Positions 16,054 through 25,265 of a DNA stretch of 64,000 nucleotides are shown here, piece after piece. Source of the DNA: Paulinella micropora. Taxonomy: Eukaryota; Cercozoa; Imbricatea; Euglyphida; Paulinellidae. A program made the translations under genes and the position numbers. The DNA is taken from positions 186,001-250,000 of the forward strand of contig WBZZ01002847.1 in assembly GCA_019918135.1 (NCBI GenBank). The letters are read 5' to 3'. The notes below the pieces were generated by a model. That model made no database searches and had not been told where the DNA came from. It saw nothing but the letters and a program-made list of their open reading frames with translations. Numbering within the stretch: position 1 is the stretch's first letter; each line of letters begins with the position of its first letter.

Positions 16054-17070
16054 TTACTGGAGCGAGTTCTTTGTTTCCTCCTCGTCGCAATAACTCTCTA
16101 CCGCCGCAAACTGTACCTCCGCCGTTCTGGGCTCGGGCAAGCCCAGACGGCGGAGGTACCATACACATATTAATATTAAGGCCAAGAACAAAGCCAGCGC
16201 GACTACCACATAAACCATCTCGCCCTTACTAAAACCGGCAAAGTGCATGAAACCAGGAGTGCGTGCGCCCGGTTCCAACGCCGTCGTAGTAAGTGACGAG
16301 GTTTCGGGTACAAGCCTTTGTAGCGCCGACAACGGGGGCTGTCCAGGGTCGGCAGCAAAGAGAAGCCAGGCTCCGTCTCCGTCCTGCTTTGTCCCCGGCT
16401 CGCTGTCCAGCCCGCGCTCGTACAAGAAAGCAGCCAGCGCCTCCGAGGCGGCCCTGTGCAACGAGCGCGGCCTGCCCGGAGCGGTCGAACTGGGGTCGGC
16501 CCCGTGCCACTCCACTTCCTCTCGCTGCAGTTCCTGACGCTGCCAGTCCACTATCCTGGACGTAATCTCGCTGCCCGCGCACGAGGCCGCCAACACGCCC
16601 GTCCCCAGCGACAGCAAGGCTTGTAATTGGCGAGGATGCCCCTGCGCCAGCTCCGCAATTACTTCTTTGGCTCCTAGGTTCAGGTCCACAAACACCCCCC
16701 CGAAACGCAACAGCACCAGATACTTCACGAACTCGTCGACCTCGTCGAGGCTCGCCCCAGTCGTCAGCTGTGCCTGTGTCCAGACACACTCCCGCTGCGC
16801 TGGGCTCCATGCCAAGTACTTCCAGCCATGGTACAGGCTGCCCCAGCGCGCGCTGCTGTCCAGATACACCGACAACAACTCCGTGTTCGGCGCCGTGCGC
16901 GGCACGAATTGGTGCAGGATCCGCGGGACCTGGCAGGCGCCCTCTCCGCGCCCTGGCAGCCCCGATCCTAGCTCCGACAGCCACTCACTGCAGTTCTTAT
17001 CGCCCCAAGGAGTACGTAAGGCCCCAGCGCCCCAAACACACAGAACCAGTAGTACTATGCCAGCACGCAT
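16054..17070 (-). CDS. GT32-like glycosyltransferase with C-terminal membrane anchor
   Basis: ATG 17070 begins a 338-residue protein with a signal peptide (about residues 1-17). The motif VPRILHQFVP (48-57) and the stretch KYLVLLRFGGVFVDLN (116-131) match the start and the GG-x-Y-x-D-x-D region of GT32/OCH1-type sugar transferases; FMHFAG (274-279) matches the late His motif. The acidic DxD is D129-L-N131, so metal binding may be altered. A single membrane helix lies at about 285-305, followed by an acidic tail. A C-terminal anchor is unusual, since Golgi enzymes of this class are normally anchored N-terminally. It is divergently paired with the lyase-like gene at 17,319. Confidence 0.7.
   Translation of the reverse strand: MRAGIVLLVLCVWGAGALRTPWGDKNCSEWLSELGSGLPGRGEGACQVPRILHQFVPRTAPNTELLSVYLDSSARWGSLYHGWKYLAWSPAQRECVWTQAQLTTGASLDEVDEFVKYLVLLRFGGVFVDLNLGAKEVIAELAQGHPRQLQALLSLGTGVLAASCAGSEITSRIVDWQRQELQREEVEWHGADPSSTAPGRPRSLHRAASEALAAFLYERGLDSEPGTKQDGDGAWLLFAADPGQPPLSALQRLVPETSSLTTTALEPGARTPGFMHFAGFSKGEMVYVVVALALFLALILICVWYLRRLGLPEPRTAEVQFAAVESYCDEEETKNSLQ
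16113..16159. repeat. 47-nt inverted repeat inside the glycosyltransferase-like CDS
   Basis: GTACCTCCGCCGT, one unpaired base, and CTGGGCT form the left arm; the right arm is AGCCCAGACGGCGGAGGTAC, with a loop of about six bases. The paired arms cover about 20 bp. It lies in the part encoding the cytosolic tail, close to the stop. It could form an RNA hairpin near the 3' end of the transcript. Confidence 0.75.
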
Positions 17071-17278
17071 TCTTTGGAAAACTAGTAAAGCGGCACAGCG
17101 CTGCAGGAAAGGGGGTGTACTTCGATTATGGCAGGAAAAGGGTTGAAAGCCCCCCCCCCCCCCCCCCGCTTTCTTTCCTCCCCTTCCCTTCTCTCTCTCC
17201 CTTCCCCTCTCTTTGCGGTGCCTCTCCCTCTCTCCCTTCCCTCCCCCTCCCCCTCTCGCCCGCCGCTCTCACCTCCCC

Positions 17279-17309
<31 letters not shown>

Positions 17310-17318
17310 TCTCCTTAA
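17071..17318. promoter_or_regulatory. Divergent promoter region, pyrimidine-rich
   Basis: Only 248 bases separate the two divergent starts. They are almost entirely C/T on the plus strand (a C run of about 17 at 17,151, then CT and CCT repeats). Shared control of the two genes is likely from the layout. No TATA element stands out. Confidence 0.4.
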
Positions 17319-19475
17319 ATGGATCTGTTGCACGAAGATTCCGCAACGGGGTTCCAGTACCGGAGGGATATCGTCACCAGACTTTTGCTAGCTAACTATG
17401 ACCAAGGTACGCGGCGGAACGACACCAGGTACTGGGCGGACCTGCTCGTTCTGTCTTGCCACAACCGGACGCTACCGCCCGTGCAGCTAGCGGCACTAGC
17501 CCTGGAGGTTCGTACAAGCCCCAAGGCAGATTTCATGCTGGCTAGTGCTGTGCGTATCCTGCACTGCCAACCTGCGCTCAACCAGAGCGTGCTGGGAGAG
17601 GCGCTGTTTTCGTTACAGGGCTTATGGTTTACAGCCGGGGACACACGCTCGGTGTTCCACAGCGAAAATCATATCCTGCTTTGGAGTTCGGCGGCTCCGG
17701 TGCTGTGCAGGCTGGGTTGGGCACCCCCGCGCTGTCCTGCGGGCTGGAAGAAACGTACCTTGGCCTACCTGCGCGAAAAGCAGGCGGTCGGGTTTTATGA
17801 ATTTGCTTCCGGTGTTTACTCGCCTTGGACGCTGTTCGGGCTCGTGAATCTGTACGACCTGACTGACGAGCGCGAGACAGAAATCAGAGCGCTCGCGGCC
17901 CGCTGTGTGCAGGCGCTAGTGCGTCAGCTAAGGCAATATAGCAACGAGGTAGGCATGTGGCCCGTGCCCCAGATGCGATACCAAGGCCCGCCCGAGGCCT
18001 TGTCTTGGAACCTGGTCCTGCTCAGCGGGCCTCGGCGCGACCTTTACGGCGACTTTGCGGGCGTCTGGGACGGAAGTGCGCGCAATTTCAGTTTGTACCA
18101 GAGCACTGCTTTTGTGCTGTTGCTGACTGAGCTAGACCTGTTTGGGGGGGTCGCGGGCGAGCCGCGCCTGTTGCAGCTGGACGAGCAGTTTACTATCGGC
18201 AGGCCCGCGAACGAGCAGAGACGAGCGTTGGAAAATTTCTCCACCGGATTGGAGGAGAAGCCGCTGGACGAGTGGGATCTGACTGCGCTGGGCTGGAGCA
18301 TGGGCACGTATGTGGGGCCAACAACCAGCGAGCACACGTTCCGGCTCCTGCAACACTGGCAGCTGTGGTACAACCACCAGTTTGTTTGGGCCAAGTTTTG
18401 GCGGCATTGGTCGTCGCACATGGTAACCAATGGTGCGGGCTGGCTGCTGCGGGAAGTGACGGGGTCTTCGCTGCTGCACGCCAGCTGCCGGCTTTGGCGG
18501 TACGGCAACTCGTCGCTAGGTTCCTTCCAGCACTACCACTCAGGGCTCCGCGGCTGGCAGCAGCGGCCGCTGTCGGCGGGGCTCGGGTACACTGAGCTCT
18601 GGTTCGCGAGCGGCAAGCTTAAGGGTGGGCAGCTGGTGACGCGCCACGGTTCCGGCTCGAACCACCTGCCTTTTGTTAACCAGAGCAGGCACGTGGCACT
18701 TGTGGCCTTCAGGCGCAGCGCAGATGTGGCTCTGGCCGAGCACCTACACCAAAGCGGAGTGCGGCTCATGGTTGCCACAGCTCCGGGGCACGAGGAGCCA
18801 GAGCGATATTGCGTGACGGACGCAAAGGGCCACCGTTGGTTTCTGTTTCGTGAGCCCCAGAAGTCCGCGTACGCCGCGGTCCTTACGCCATGCGGCAAGG
18901 AGATCTGTGCCGGCTCGGGCCGCGGGCACGCGCAAGTCTGGGCGCTGGTTGTAGGACAACCCAACCTGCACGGCGACTTTAGCAATTTTTCCCAGAACAT
19001 AGCCAGCAGCAACGTAAGTTGGGAATGGCGCGGACGGACCTTGGTGGCTAATGCCAATGTGTCCGGGGAGTCGCTAGAACTGCTCTGGCAGGCCCGCGAT
19101 GGCCCGATTCTTCAAACAACAATTGTCCTCAGCGTCTATCTGGTCGTATTGCTAGTGGCCTTGTCGTCCCCGTGCTGGTGCTGCAGCGTTCTGTGGGAGA
19201 TTCGACCGTCCGAATTCTGCGCTCCGTGTGGTCTCCGCCGGGGCTACCGCCCGCTACGCAAAGGCCGCCGCCGCCGGCGCGCTTGTTGTCTGTGTTGTAA
19301 GAAAAATCGCGAATGCTGTCGCAGCTGTCTGCGGCATCGCACCACTCAAAACCTGCGGTGCTTAATAACGTTGACAAAGGCGGCTTTGGCGGGGCTACTT
19401 ATTTTGCCATTGTTTATGGTCCTTGGTTGGTTTATTTCTCTCGACCACGCAAGCAACAGCGACCCTGAGTTGTGA
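17319..19475 (+). CDS. Large lyase-like (alpha/alpha toroid) membrane-anchored protein, 718 aa
   Basis: ATG 17319 starts an intact 718-residue frame. The first 400 residues are helical with motifs such as SENHILLWSS (near 118), FYEFASGVYSPWTLFGLVNL (near 160) and a later W-x2-YQ-like stretch, resembling alpha/alpha-toroid polysaccharide lyases and heparinase-type proteins. Residues of about 440-580 look like a beta-sandwich, as often follows such a toroid. N-glycosylation sequons are frequent. Two hydrophobic segments near residues 605-627 and 685-705 flank a Cys/Arg-rich block. No N-terminal signal is clear. Lyase activity is inference: I cannot place the catalytic residues. It probably works on the same glycans as the divergent GT32-like neighbour. 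Confidence 0.6.
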   Translation: MDLLHEDSATGFQYRRDIVTRLLLANYDQGTRRNDTRYWADLLVLSCHNRTLPPVQLAALALEVRTSPKADFMLASAVRILHCQPALNQSVLGEALFSLQGLWFTAGDTRSVFHSENHILLWSSAAPVLCRLGWAPPRCPAGWKKRTLAYLREKQAVGFYEFASGVYSPWTLFGLVNLYDLTDERETEIRALAARCVQALVRQLRQYSNEVGMWPVPQMRYQGPPEALSWNLVLLSGPRRDLYGDFAGVWDGSARNFSLYQSTAFVLLLTELDLFGGVAGEPRLLQLDEQFTIGRPANEQRRALENFSTGLEEKPLDEWDLTALGWSMGTYVGPTTSEHTFRLLQHWQLWYNHQFVWAKFWRHWSSHMVTNGAGWLLREVTGSSLLHASCRLWRYGNSSLGSFQHYHSGLRGWQQRPLSAGLGYTELWFASGKLKGGQLVTRHGSGSNHLPFVNQSRHVALVAFRRSADVALAEHLHQSGVRLMVATAPGHEEPERYCVTDAKGHRWFLFREPQKSAYAAVLTPCGKEICAGSGRGHAQVWALVVGQPNLHGDFSNFSQNIASSNVSWEWRGRTLVANANVSGESLELLWQARDGPILQTTIVLSVYLVVLLVALSSPCWCCSVLWEIRPSEFCAPCGLRRGYRPLRKGRRRRRACCLCCKKNRECCRSCLRHRTTQNLRCLITLTKAALAGLLILPLFMVLGWFISLDHASNSDPEL

Positions 19476-19562
19476 GTCTAGCCCGCTGCCGAGTCTTGTC
19501 TTTAATTAAAAGAAATAGTAACTTGCAAGTCTACCGACTAAGCCTGCTCCAATGGGCCATAG

Positions 19563-20515
19563 TTAGGATAAGTCCACGCGCTGCCGGCCGGCCTTGGGTG
19601 GAGAGCCTTGCCCGCCAGGTTTTCTTTTGCAACTTGGGGAGCGGTCGGCCGGCAGTTTATATTCAAAGCTTCCGCCTTTCGTCAGCACGGACCGCAGCCT
19701 TCCCCCCAGAAGCACCGCCACGGGACGAGGTAGGACGCACATCAACGCGGGGCTAGCGCTAGCCTCCTGAGCTACGGGCACATGCACGTGCACACGTTCC
19801 CACATACTGTTCCGCCACTTTGGGTTCCCGCACCTGTACAAGACCCGGAGCAGGAGGTCGCCTACTTCTGGCTCTGACAAATTAAGTGGTAGGTAGACGC
19901 CCTTTTTCTCGATCTCTGCCTTTTTGCTCTCGTCGTGTCCGTGAATGACATACACATCCGAATTCCAGGGTGGTCTGGTTCGCGCAGGTGGTTGCATTTG
20001 GGCTAAGGTCTTCTCCAGTGCTAATTCTCTCTCCATTTCACGTATTGGGACCTCCCTCAATGTTACTTTATAATCACTGGGAAGCGACAATTGAACCGAA
20101 CCGTGTCGGGCAAACATAAGAAGCGTATGGTGAAAGTTATCAAGAGCCAGACCTGGCTCTGCAAACGAGAGCTGGCCCTTTTTTGCAGGATACACCACTG
20201 AGGTGTAGCCCAAGAACCGGACTCTGTACGCGATTTGCAGCATAACGCGAACGGATTCGTCATCGTTCATTTGCACTGGCTTGTCCATATCCCGGCTAGT
20301 GTAGTACGGAGCACCAACATAAATCCTGCAATCATCGTAGGCCAGCACTGTCCAATCAACAGTCTCGTCTTGGCGGGAAAGAGTTTGGCACAGGTACAGC
20401 TTTTTGCCGACGCCTCTCCCTCGCTGTTTTGCTGTTGAGTTGCTGCTAAAACTCTGTCATATTGATTAGGCTTGACCGGCTCGAGAATCACAAACGCTGA
20501 GTTCTTTCCGTTCAT
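19563..20515 (-). CDS. Uncharacterised protein, about 310 aa over two overlapping frames
   Basis: The start is ATG 20515. The first frame (20267-20515) is protein-like for about 45 residues, then a second minus-strand frame (19563-20348, which has no ATG at its 5' limit) continues with a natural alpha/beta sequence rich in Tyr, Val and Asp and ends at 19563. An in-phase GT-AG interval of 50 bases (20348-20397) would link them as an intron; a reading error is the other option. The C-terminus is basic, Pro/Gly-rich and probably disordered. No family is recognised. It is tail-to-tail with the lyase-like gene. Confidence 0.5.
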
Positions 20516-20621
20516 CGATCCTTGTTTTTTCTTCTTCTTTTTTTTAATTGCTTTAGCGCTGGGTGCGGCCAGCCCGCTCGCTCACTTGGGCAGGCCCCCC
20601 TGCAGCCCGCGCCAGCGGGCT

Positions 20622-20731
20622 ATGTCTCGCTTGGTTTGAAAAGAAGTGAAAGAAATGCCCCCCCCCCCCAAAAAAAGCACAAACACTCGCAGTCGCCGGT
20701 GGGGGGGGGGGGCAACCCGTTGGAAAGCCAG
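20622..20731 (+). pseudogene. Copy of the 5' end of the kinase gene at 48.56 kb
   Basis: The segment matches 48,530-48,627 closely: the leader with GAAAA-AAGTGAAA, the ATG followed by a C run, then AAAAAAGCACAAACACTCGC, AGTCGCCGG and a G run. The match stops after about 20 codons and no kinase sequence follows. It is a truncated duplicate of a start region. Confidence 0.6.
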
Positions 20732-20825
20732 AGTAATAACTTCACCTTTCGAAATCTTGTCCGTTCTGGGGTGTGCGACAAAAACCTAGTAAAATAGCAA
20801 AATGGATTTTAAAGTAAAGGGTGCG

Positions 20826-21112
20826 AAGAGGGGGGGGGGAGCGGGGTGCTCCCTCCCCTTTTCTCCCCCCCTCCCATCCCTGCCCGACAACAAAGGGAAC
20901 AGACGGGGGGATGGGTGAAGGGAGGCAGAGAAAGGGGGGAGAAGGGGGCGGGATGTGCTTCTTTTCCGTCCAATATTAAAGCTTTTCTTTTTTGTACGTT
21001 CTTAGCGCGCCCCTGCCATGACTCGGCCATCTTGCGCAAGGTCAGAAAAATATGAAAAGAGGAAAAGAAAATTTTGTCTGACAACCAAATAAACAAACGG
21101 GGGGGGGGGGGG
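20826..21112. repeat. Solo array-type unit outside the main array
   Basis: This stretch has the module order of the central array: G run, purine and pyrimidine tract, CGACAACAAAGGGAACAGAC, AATATTAAAGC, TTTTGTACGTTCTTAGCGCG, CGGCC-x3-TTGCGCAAGGTC and AAAAATATGAAAAGAGG, then CAACCAAATAAACAAACGGG with a long G run. It lies 2 kb left of the array, with ordinary genes in between. Confidence 0.6.
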
Positions 21113-21297
21113 GCGCCCCCCCCCCTTTCTACTCTCAGCATCAACGCACGTTCAGAGTTTAGAAAAATGAGACACAATCGAAGAAAACGAGCGGCTCGTA
21201 ACGGCGCAAGAAGCGTTGTCAAAACAAGATATTTGGCGAAACAAACTAGACTGTCCGCAGTGTAAGAAGCCATTAAGTCTGGTCCGTCAATCCGCGG

Positions 21298-21627
21298 ATG
21301 GGCTCAGGCGCGATAGCAGTTGTGGCATTAGTTTGGTTTCTAACTCCTCCAGCTCTTCCAGTGTGCGCTCTCTGGCCCCGCAGCGAGAAAAAATTTGACA
21401 GCGATTATGATTGTGAAAAATGGGCTCACTATTTCCTTCCATATTCGCTGTCGCCAATTGCGGACAGGTGTCCCAGGGGCTCCGTGTTGCTGAGTTCTGC
21501 TTGTTTTCATGCGGTATTGAACCTGTACAAAACAAAGGGGTCTGTGGCGCTTTCCCTGTTGACGTACAGCATTCCGGCAGAGGACGCGCAAAGAGCGCCG
21601 GCACTGCTCTCTCGCGGTAGGGCGTAG
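21298..21627 (+). CDS. Possible small secreted protein, 109 aa
   Basis: ATG 21298 is followed by a typical signal peptide (a hydrophobic core to about residue 20, then PVCA). The rest has four cysteines and mixed composition. A short stretch just upstream in another frame (about 21,190-21,300) encodes a CPQC motif and may be an unrelated fragment. An antisense frame (21287-21667, ATG start) also exists, so the strand is not certain. No family is recognised. Confidence 0.35.
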   Translation: MGSGAIAVVALVWFLTPPALPVCALWPRSEKKFDSDYDCEKWAHYFLPYSLSPIADRCPRGSVLLSSACFHAVLNLYKTKGSVALSLLTYSIPAEDAQRAPALLSRGRA

Positions 21628-21860
21628 GTTGCTGTAGCCACCGCCACGGGCCTCTTGCAAGAAACATTGACTACCTTGTTCTGGGAACGCAAAGTCAGCT
21701 TGGGCTCCTGTACGGGACTAAAGTTGATAGAGTATCGACAGGTTCTGAAAAGCGTGCGTCGCTATGAACCCGAGAGTGAGATTGTAATTGTGCTCGCGGT
21801 GCAGAAGCCACAGGAGAGCGCGGGGGACCCAGCCAGGAGCCGCTGGGACTCGGACAGTGG

Positions 21861-23090
21861 TTGCTGCAGCGTGCAGCTTCGGCAAGAAGGCGCGAGCCCC
21901 GCCGAGCGCTGCTGCGGGGAGTACCGCATGCAGGCCTTGCCGCAGCTGGAGACAGTGTTTCGTGCCCAAATAAAGCCCAAGTCCCAATGCGCGTCCGCAG
22001 GTGCGGCCGCTGCCGCTACGCGACGTACTGCAGCCCGCGGTGCCAGAAGGAAGACTGGAAACGAACGCACCGGAAGATCTGCTACTCGGGGTCGCAGGTG
22101 GTCAAGGAGTTCAAGCGCCTGCGCCGTTTCCTGCGCAAGATGTGCCGGGAGCCCCTCCTGTGGTACGACACCCTGGCGCCTTGTGTGCCTGTGGCCGCCG
22201 ACAGCAGGCTTCTGTACCTGCGCTTGGGGCGGGACGACGATAGCCTGGCAGTGCAGCACATCTCCGCAGAACAACTGGCCCAGCCCGAGTCGAGGCCCCT
22301 GCGCGACGTCCTCGCGCACAGCGCGCCGTCCACCGGCTCGGAGCTGGTCTTGGTAGTGAGTTCCGCGCTCGTGGACATCAGGGAGGATCCCGACAATGTG
22401 CACACGGCCCTGGCCTCGCTGACCTTGAGACGACCAGACGGTCAAGAAAGTTCAGAAAGTTCAGAGGGTTCCGACAGTGTGCACGCGACGCTGGCCGCGG
22501 TAACGATGATGGGGCGGCCAAACAGCCCCATAAGTCTAGAGAGAGCGGGAGGCCCAGAAAGTTCAGGGAGCGCGATAACGGGCGGTCCGGCAGACCGTCT
22601 CCCGCCGCTGTGCTGTGCCGCCTGCGGCCGCGCGGGGGCCACGGGGCTGCGCTCCTGCGGCTCGTGCCACGCCAGGCTGTATTGCAACAGCGTGTGCCAG
22701 AACGCACACTGGCGCTCGGCCCACCGGCGGGAGTGCCGGGGCGCCGCGCTCAGGCAGGCGGTGCGGCTGGGCACGTCGCAGAGCTACTGGCGGGAGCGCC
22801 GCAAGGGGGCCCCGCCCGACGACCTCACGGCCATGCGCCTCGTCCTGCAGCGGTTGGTGTTGGAGCTGGCGTGCGATGCGAACTTCAGGGACGACGACGA
22901 CGACGACACCGGCACCGGGCGCGAATTGTGCCAGGCGGCCGAGGCCGCGCTCAACGACTGGCTGCGGGCGCGCCGCGACTGGCACAGTTGCCGTCCGGGC
23001 GACGCGCTGCAATCCGAGGTGCGTGACTGGGTGCCGGGGCTGTTGCAGCCATTCCTGTACGCGATGCAAGATGTTTACGACCGGGGGTGA
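21861..23090 (+). CDS. Protein with two MYND-type zinc fingers
   Basis: The frame is open from 21861, and the first ATG in it is 21987. Finger 1 reads CGRC-x4-YCSPRCQKEDWKRTH-x3-C, with the first Cys pair of the MYND pattern incomplete; finger 2 (about residues 250-290 of the open frame) has the full C-x2-C, C-x2-C, YC-x3-C, H-x3-C set. MYND domains bind Pro-rich peptides and recruit partners such as transcriptional co-repressors. Between the fingers lie a globular segment and a Ser/Glu-rich linker; an Asp run sits near residue 355. The N-terminus is uncertain because a same-strand frame (21655-22356) looks coding just upstream, so an upstream exon or start is likely. Confidence 0.75.
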   Translation: MLQRAASARRREPRRALLRGVPHAGLAAAGDSVSCPNKAQVPMRVRRCGRCRYATYCSPRCQKEDWKRTHRKICYSGSQVVKEFKRLRRFLRKMCREPLLWYDTLAPCVPVAADSRLLYLRLGRDDDSLAVQHISAEQLAQPESRPLRDVLAHSAPSTGSELVLVVSSALVDIREDPDNVHTALASLTLRRPDGQESSESSEGSDSVHATLAAVTMMGRPNSPISLERAGGPESSGSAITGGPADRLPPLCCAACGRAGATGLRSCGSCHARLYCNSVCQNAHWRSAHRRECRGAALRQAVRLGTSQSYWRERRKGAPPDDLTAMRLVLQRLVLELACDANFRDDDDDDTGTGRELCQAAEAALNDWLRARRDWHSCRPGDALQSEVRDWVPGLLQPFLYAMQDVYDRG

Positions 23091-23099
23091 GTTTGATTA

Positions 23100-23366
23100 A
23101 AAAGAAAATTAGCATGGCTCCGCGATTTTAAAACAAAAGAGTAACGGAGGAATGTGCCATTTGCGAGGCACGCCAGATGGTAGTGTCAAGCTGGTGTGGA
23201 TAGTCCTGTGCTATAGCGAAGAAGATAACCTCAAGCATATGAAATTTTTACAGAAAGAAGTCAACGCCGAATTAAAACTCGACAAGGTCTTATATTTGAC
23301 ACTGAGAATTAGGAGATAGAGAGAATTTAACGCTGAAAGCTCGACGGCGTCCTGTTCGTGCCATGG
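23100..23366. other. Left junction between unique sequence and the array
   Basis: A short unique A/T-rich stretch follows the MYND stop. From about 23,260 the sequence becomes array-like, with GAATTAAAACTCGACAAGGT, ACTGAGAATTAGGAG and GCTCGACGGCGTCCTG. I see no gene. Confidence 0.45.
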
Positions 23367-23494
23367 CTTAGCACAAGAGTTTGCGGCTAATGAAGCTTAG
23401 CGCCCGGGCTACAGAAGATACAAACACGCGATTCATTCTGACATCTGTAGCAGACTTCGTCCCGAACCGGCAAAAGAGCCGGTTCGGAAACCAT
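23367..23494 (+). pseudogene. Decayed 3' copy of the 77-aa gene at 26.36 kb, with its hairpin
   Basis: The segment beginning TTAGCACAAGAGTTTGCGGC matches the last third of the 26,363-26,596 gene and continues into the same 3' flank, including the hairpin CCGAACCGGC-AAAAGA-GCCGGTTCGG. The 5' part of the gene is absent and the reading frame is no longer intact. Confidence 0.65.
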
Positions 23495-24623
23495 TCCGGA
23501 TTGGATTAAATCTAGGAAGGCAAACCTCCCCCTGAGACCGGCAAGCAGTTGGAAGAGAGAAAGAACAGCACGCGGCACATCTTCCTCCCTCCTCGGAGCG
23601 GAGGGGCAACAATAAGTAAACTTTTTTTTGGAGCGTCAAGGGAGTGCGAAAAAGAATACGCTGAATTAAAGCTCGACGGTCTTACACTTAGGGGCACTGA
23701 AAACTAGGAGCGGAGCACTGTGCTTCCGGTACGATTCTGTGGCGGATGAAAAGAGGAAAAACAATTTTTTTTGGTCCTACAACAAACGAAACAGACGGGG
23801 GAAAAGAAGGGGGGGAGGAAGAGGAAAGGAGAAGACAAAGGGCATGGAGGGGAAATACTCCTCTCCCCCCCCCCCTCACTGTCTGAGAATCGGGAGGGCA
23901 GGGGCACGCTTCGCCTGTGTACAAAATCACGCGAAAAAAAAATCCGTGACAAAGTTGTAATCTTGGCACTGAAAACTAAGAGGAGAAGGGGCCGGGGAGG
24001 ATTAGTGGAGGCGTTGCATGTATTTATTTTGTTTGTAGCTTCTGCGCCACCGGCAAAGCGCGCCCCTTCCCCTCCCTTGGTCCTTGAGCCCCCTGGGCTC
24101 AGGGGAGGGTGGCAGAAAGGATTTCGCGATACAGAGGGGGGGATGGAGTGGAGGGGAGAGAAGAAGAGGCAGGCAGGAGAGGGTAGGGGCGCGCTTTGCC
24201 GGTATACAAGAGAAATCACGCCAAGAAAGTGCAAGAAAAGTCTACGCTGGATTAAAACTCGACAAAGTCTTACACTTGACACTTGCAACGGCACCCTCCT
24301 CAGGCTGCCGCAGCATCCGGCCCACTCGACGGTCCTACACTTGAGCACTGAAAACTAGGAGCGGAGGACCGTGCTCCAGCACGACCCTGCGCGAATGGTA
24401 CTGCCCCCGTGGTCAATGTGCTAGAAGGACAAGAGCCCCGGCCGGCCCCAACGGCGTCCTGTCCGTGCCATAGCTCGGCCACTGTGCGCAGGGTCCGCGG
24501 GGATATGAACAGAGGGGAGGCCGACCTGTGGAGGCGTTGCATGTATTTATTTCTTTTGCAGCTTCTGCGCCCTTCCCCTCCCCCTCCCCCTGCTCCTTGA
24601 GCCTCCGGAACGGCCCCAGGTTC

Positions 24624-24785
24624 ATTTGGCGCCAAATTGTGCCGTCCGGAGGTAGGGTGCGCCCGCCAGGGTCCAGCCGGGCAGTGCGTCTTAGCTTTCC
24701 CGGGGAAACAGCCGTAAGCGCCAATTTGGCGCCAAAATCTACTTGCGCAAAAAAAATCCCACACAGATGCTTTGGCTGGGCCGCC
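24624..24785. promoter_or_regulatory. Paired E2F-type palindromes, copy 1
   Basis: ATTTGGCGCCAAAT at 24,624-24,637 and TTTGGCGCCAAA at 24,725-24,736 flank a segment containing GTCCGGAGGTAGGGTGCGCC and TTTCCCGGGGAAA. TTTGGCGCC fits the E2F consensus (TTTSSCGC) on both strands. The right edge is GCTGGGCCGCCGTGAGGAAG. Function is inferred only from motif form and repetition. Confidence 0.5.
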
Positions 24786-24807
24786 GTGAGGAAGACCTGT
24801 TGTAGCC

Positions 24808-24945
24808 CTCCCTCTCACTCTCGTCGCCCCTCTCACTTTCGTCGCCCCTCTCACTTCCGTCGCCCCTCTCACCTTTGTCGCCCCTCTCACTTTCGTCGCC
24901 CCTCTCACTTTCGTCGCCCCTCTCAGCTTTGTCGCCCCGCTCCCC
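24808..24945 (+). repeat. 18-nt minisatellite
   Basis: About seven tandem copies of CCTCTCACTTTCGTCGCC with small changes lie directly after the first E2F-type module. Shorter versions follow the other two copies of that module (about 25,268-25,315 and 44,462-44,490), so the minisatellite travels with it. Confidence 0.75.
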
Positions 24946-25079
24946 TTTGCTCTGCACCTCCCTGCCTCTAGGGAAGGTGAGAGGGCCGAAAAACATTTTC
25001 GTGTGGGTAAAAAGCGTACCGTTTCTCCCCGCGGGAAAACGTCCGATCTCTCCGCTAGCCTCCGGAACGGCCCCTGCTA

Positions 25080-25265
25080 AATTTGGCGCCAAATTGTACC
25101 GTCCGGAGGTATGGTGCGTGATACGGTCCAGCCGGGCAGTACGTCTTAGCTTTCCCGGGGAAACGGCCGTAAGCGCAGATTTTGGCGCCAAAATCTACTT
25201 GCGCAAAAAAAAATCCCACACAGACGCTTTGACTGGGCCGCCGTGAGGAAGACCTATTGTAGCCC
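25080..25265. promoter_or_regulatory. Paired E2F-type palindromes, copy 2
   Basis: AATTTGGCGCCAAATT (25,080-25,095) and the perfect 20-bp palindrome AGATTTTGGCGCCAAAATCT (25,177-25,196) occur with the same intervening and flanking sequence as copy 1. Palindrome extension differs between copies while the core is kept. Confidence 0.5.
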
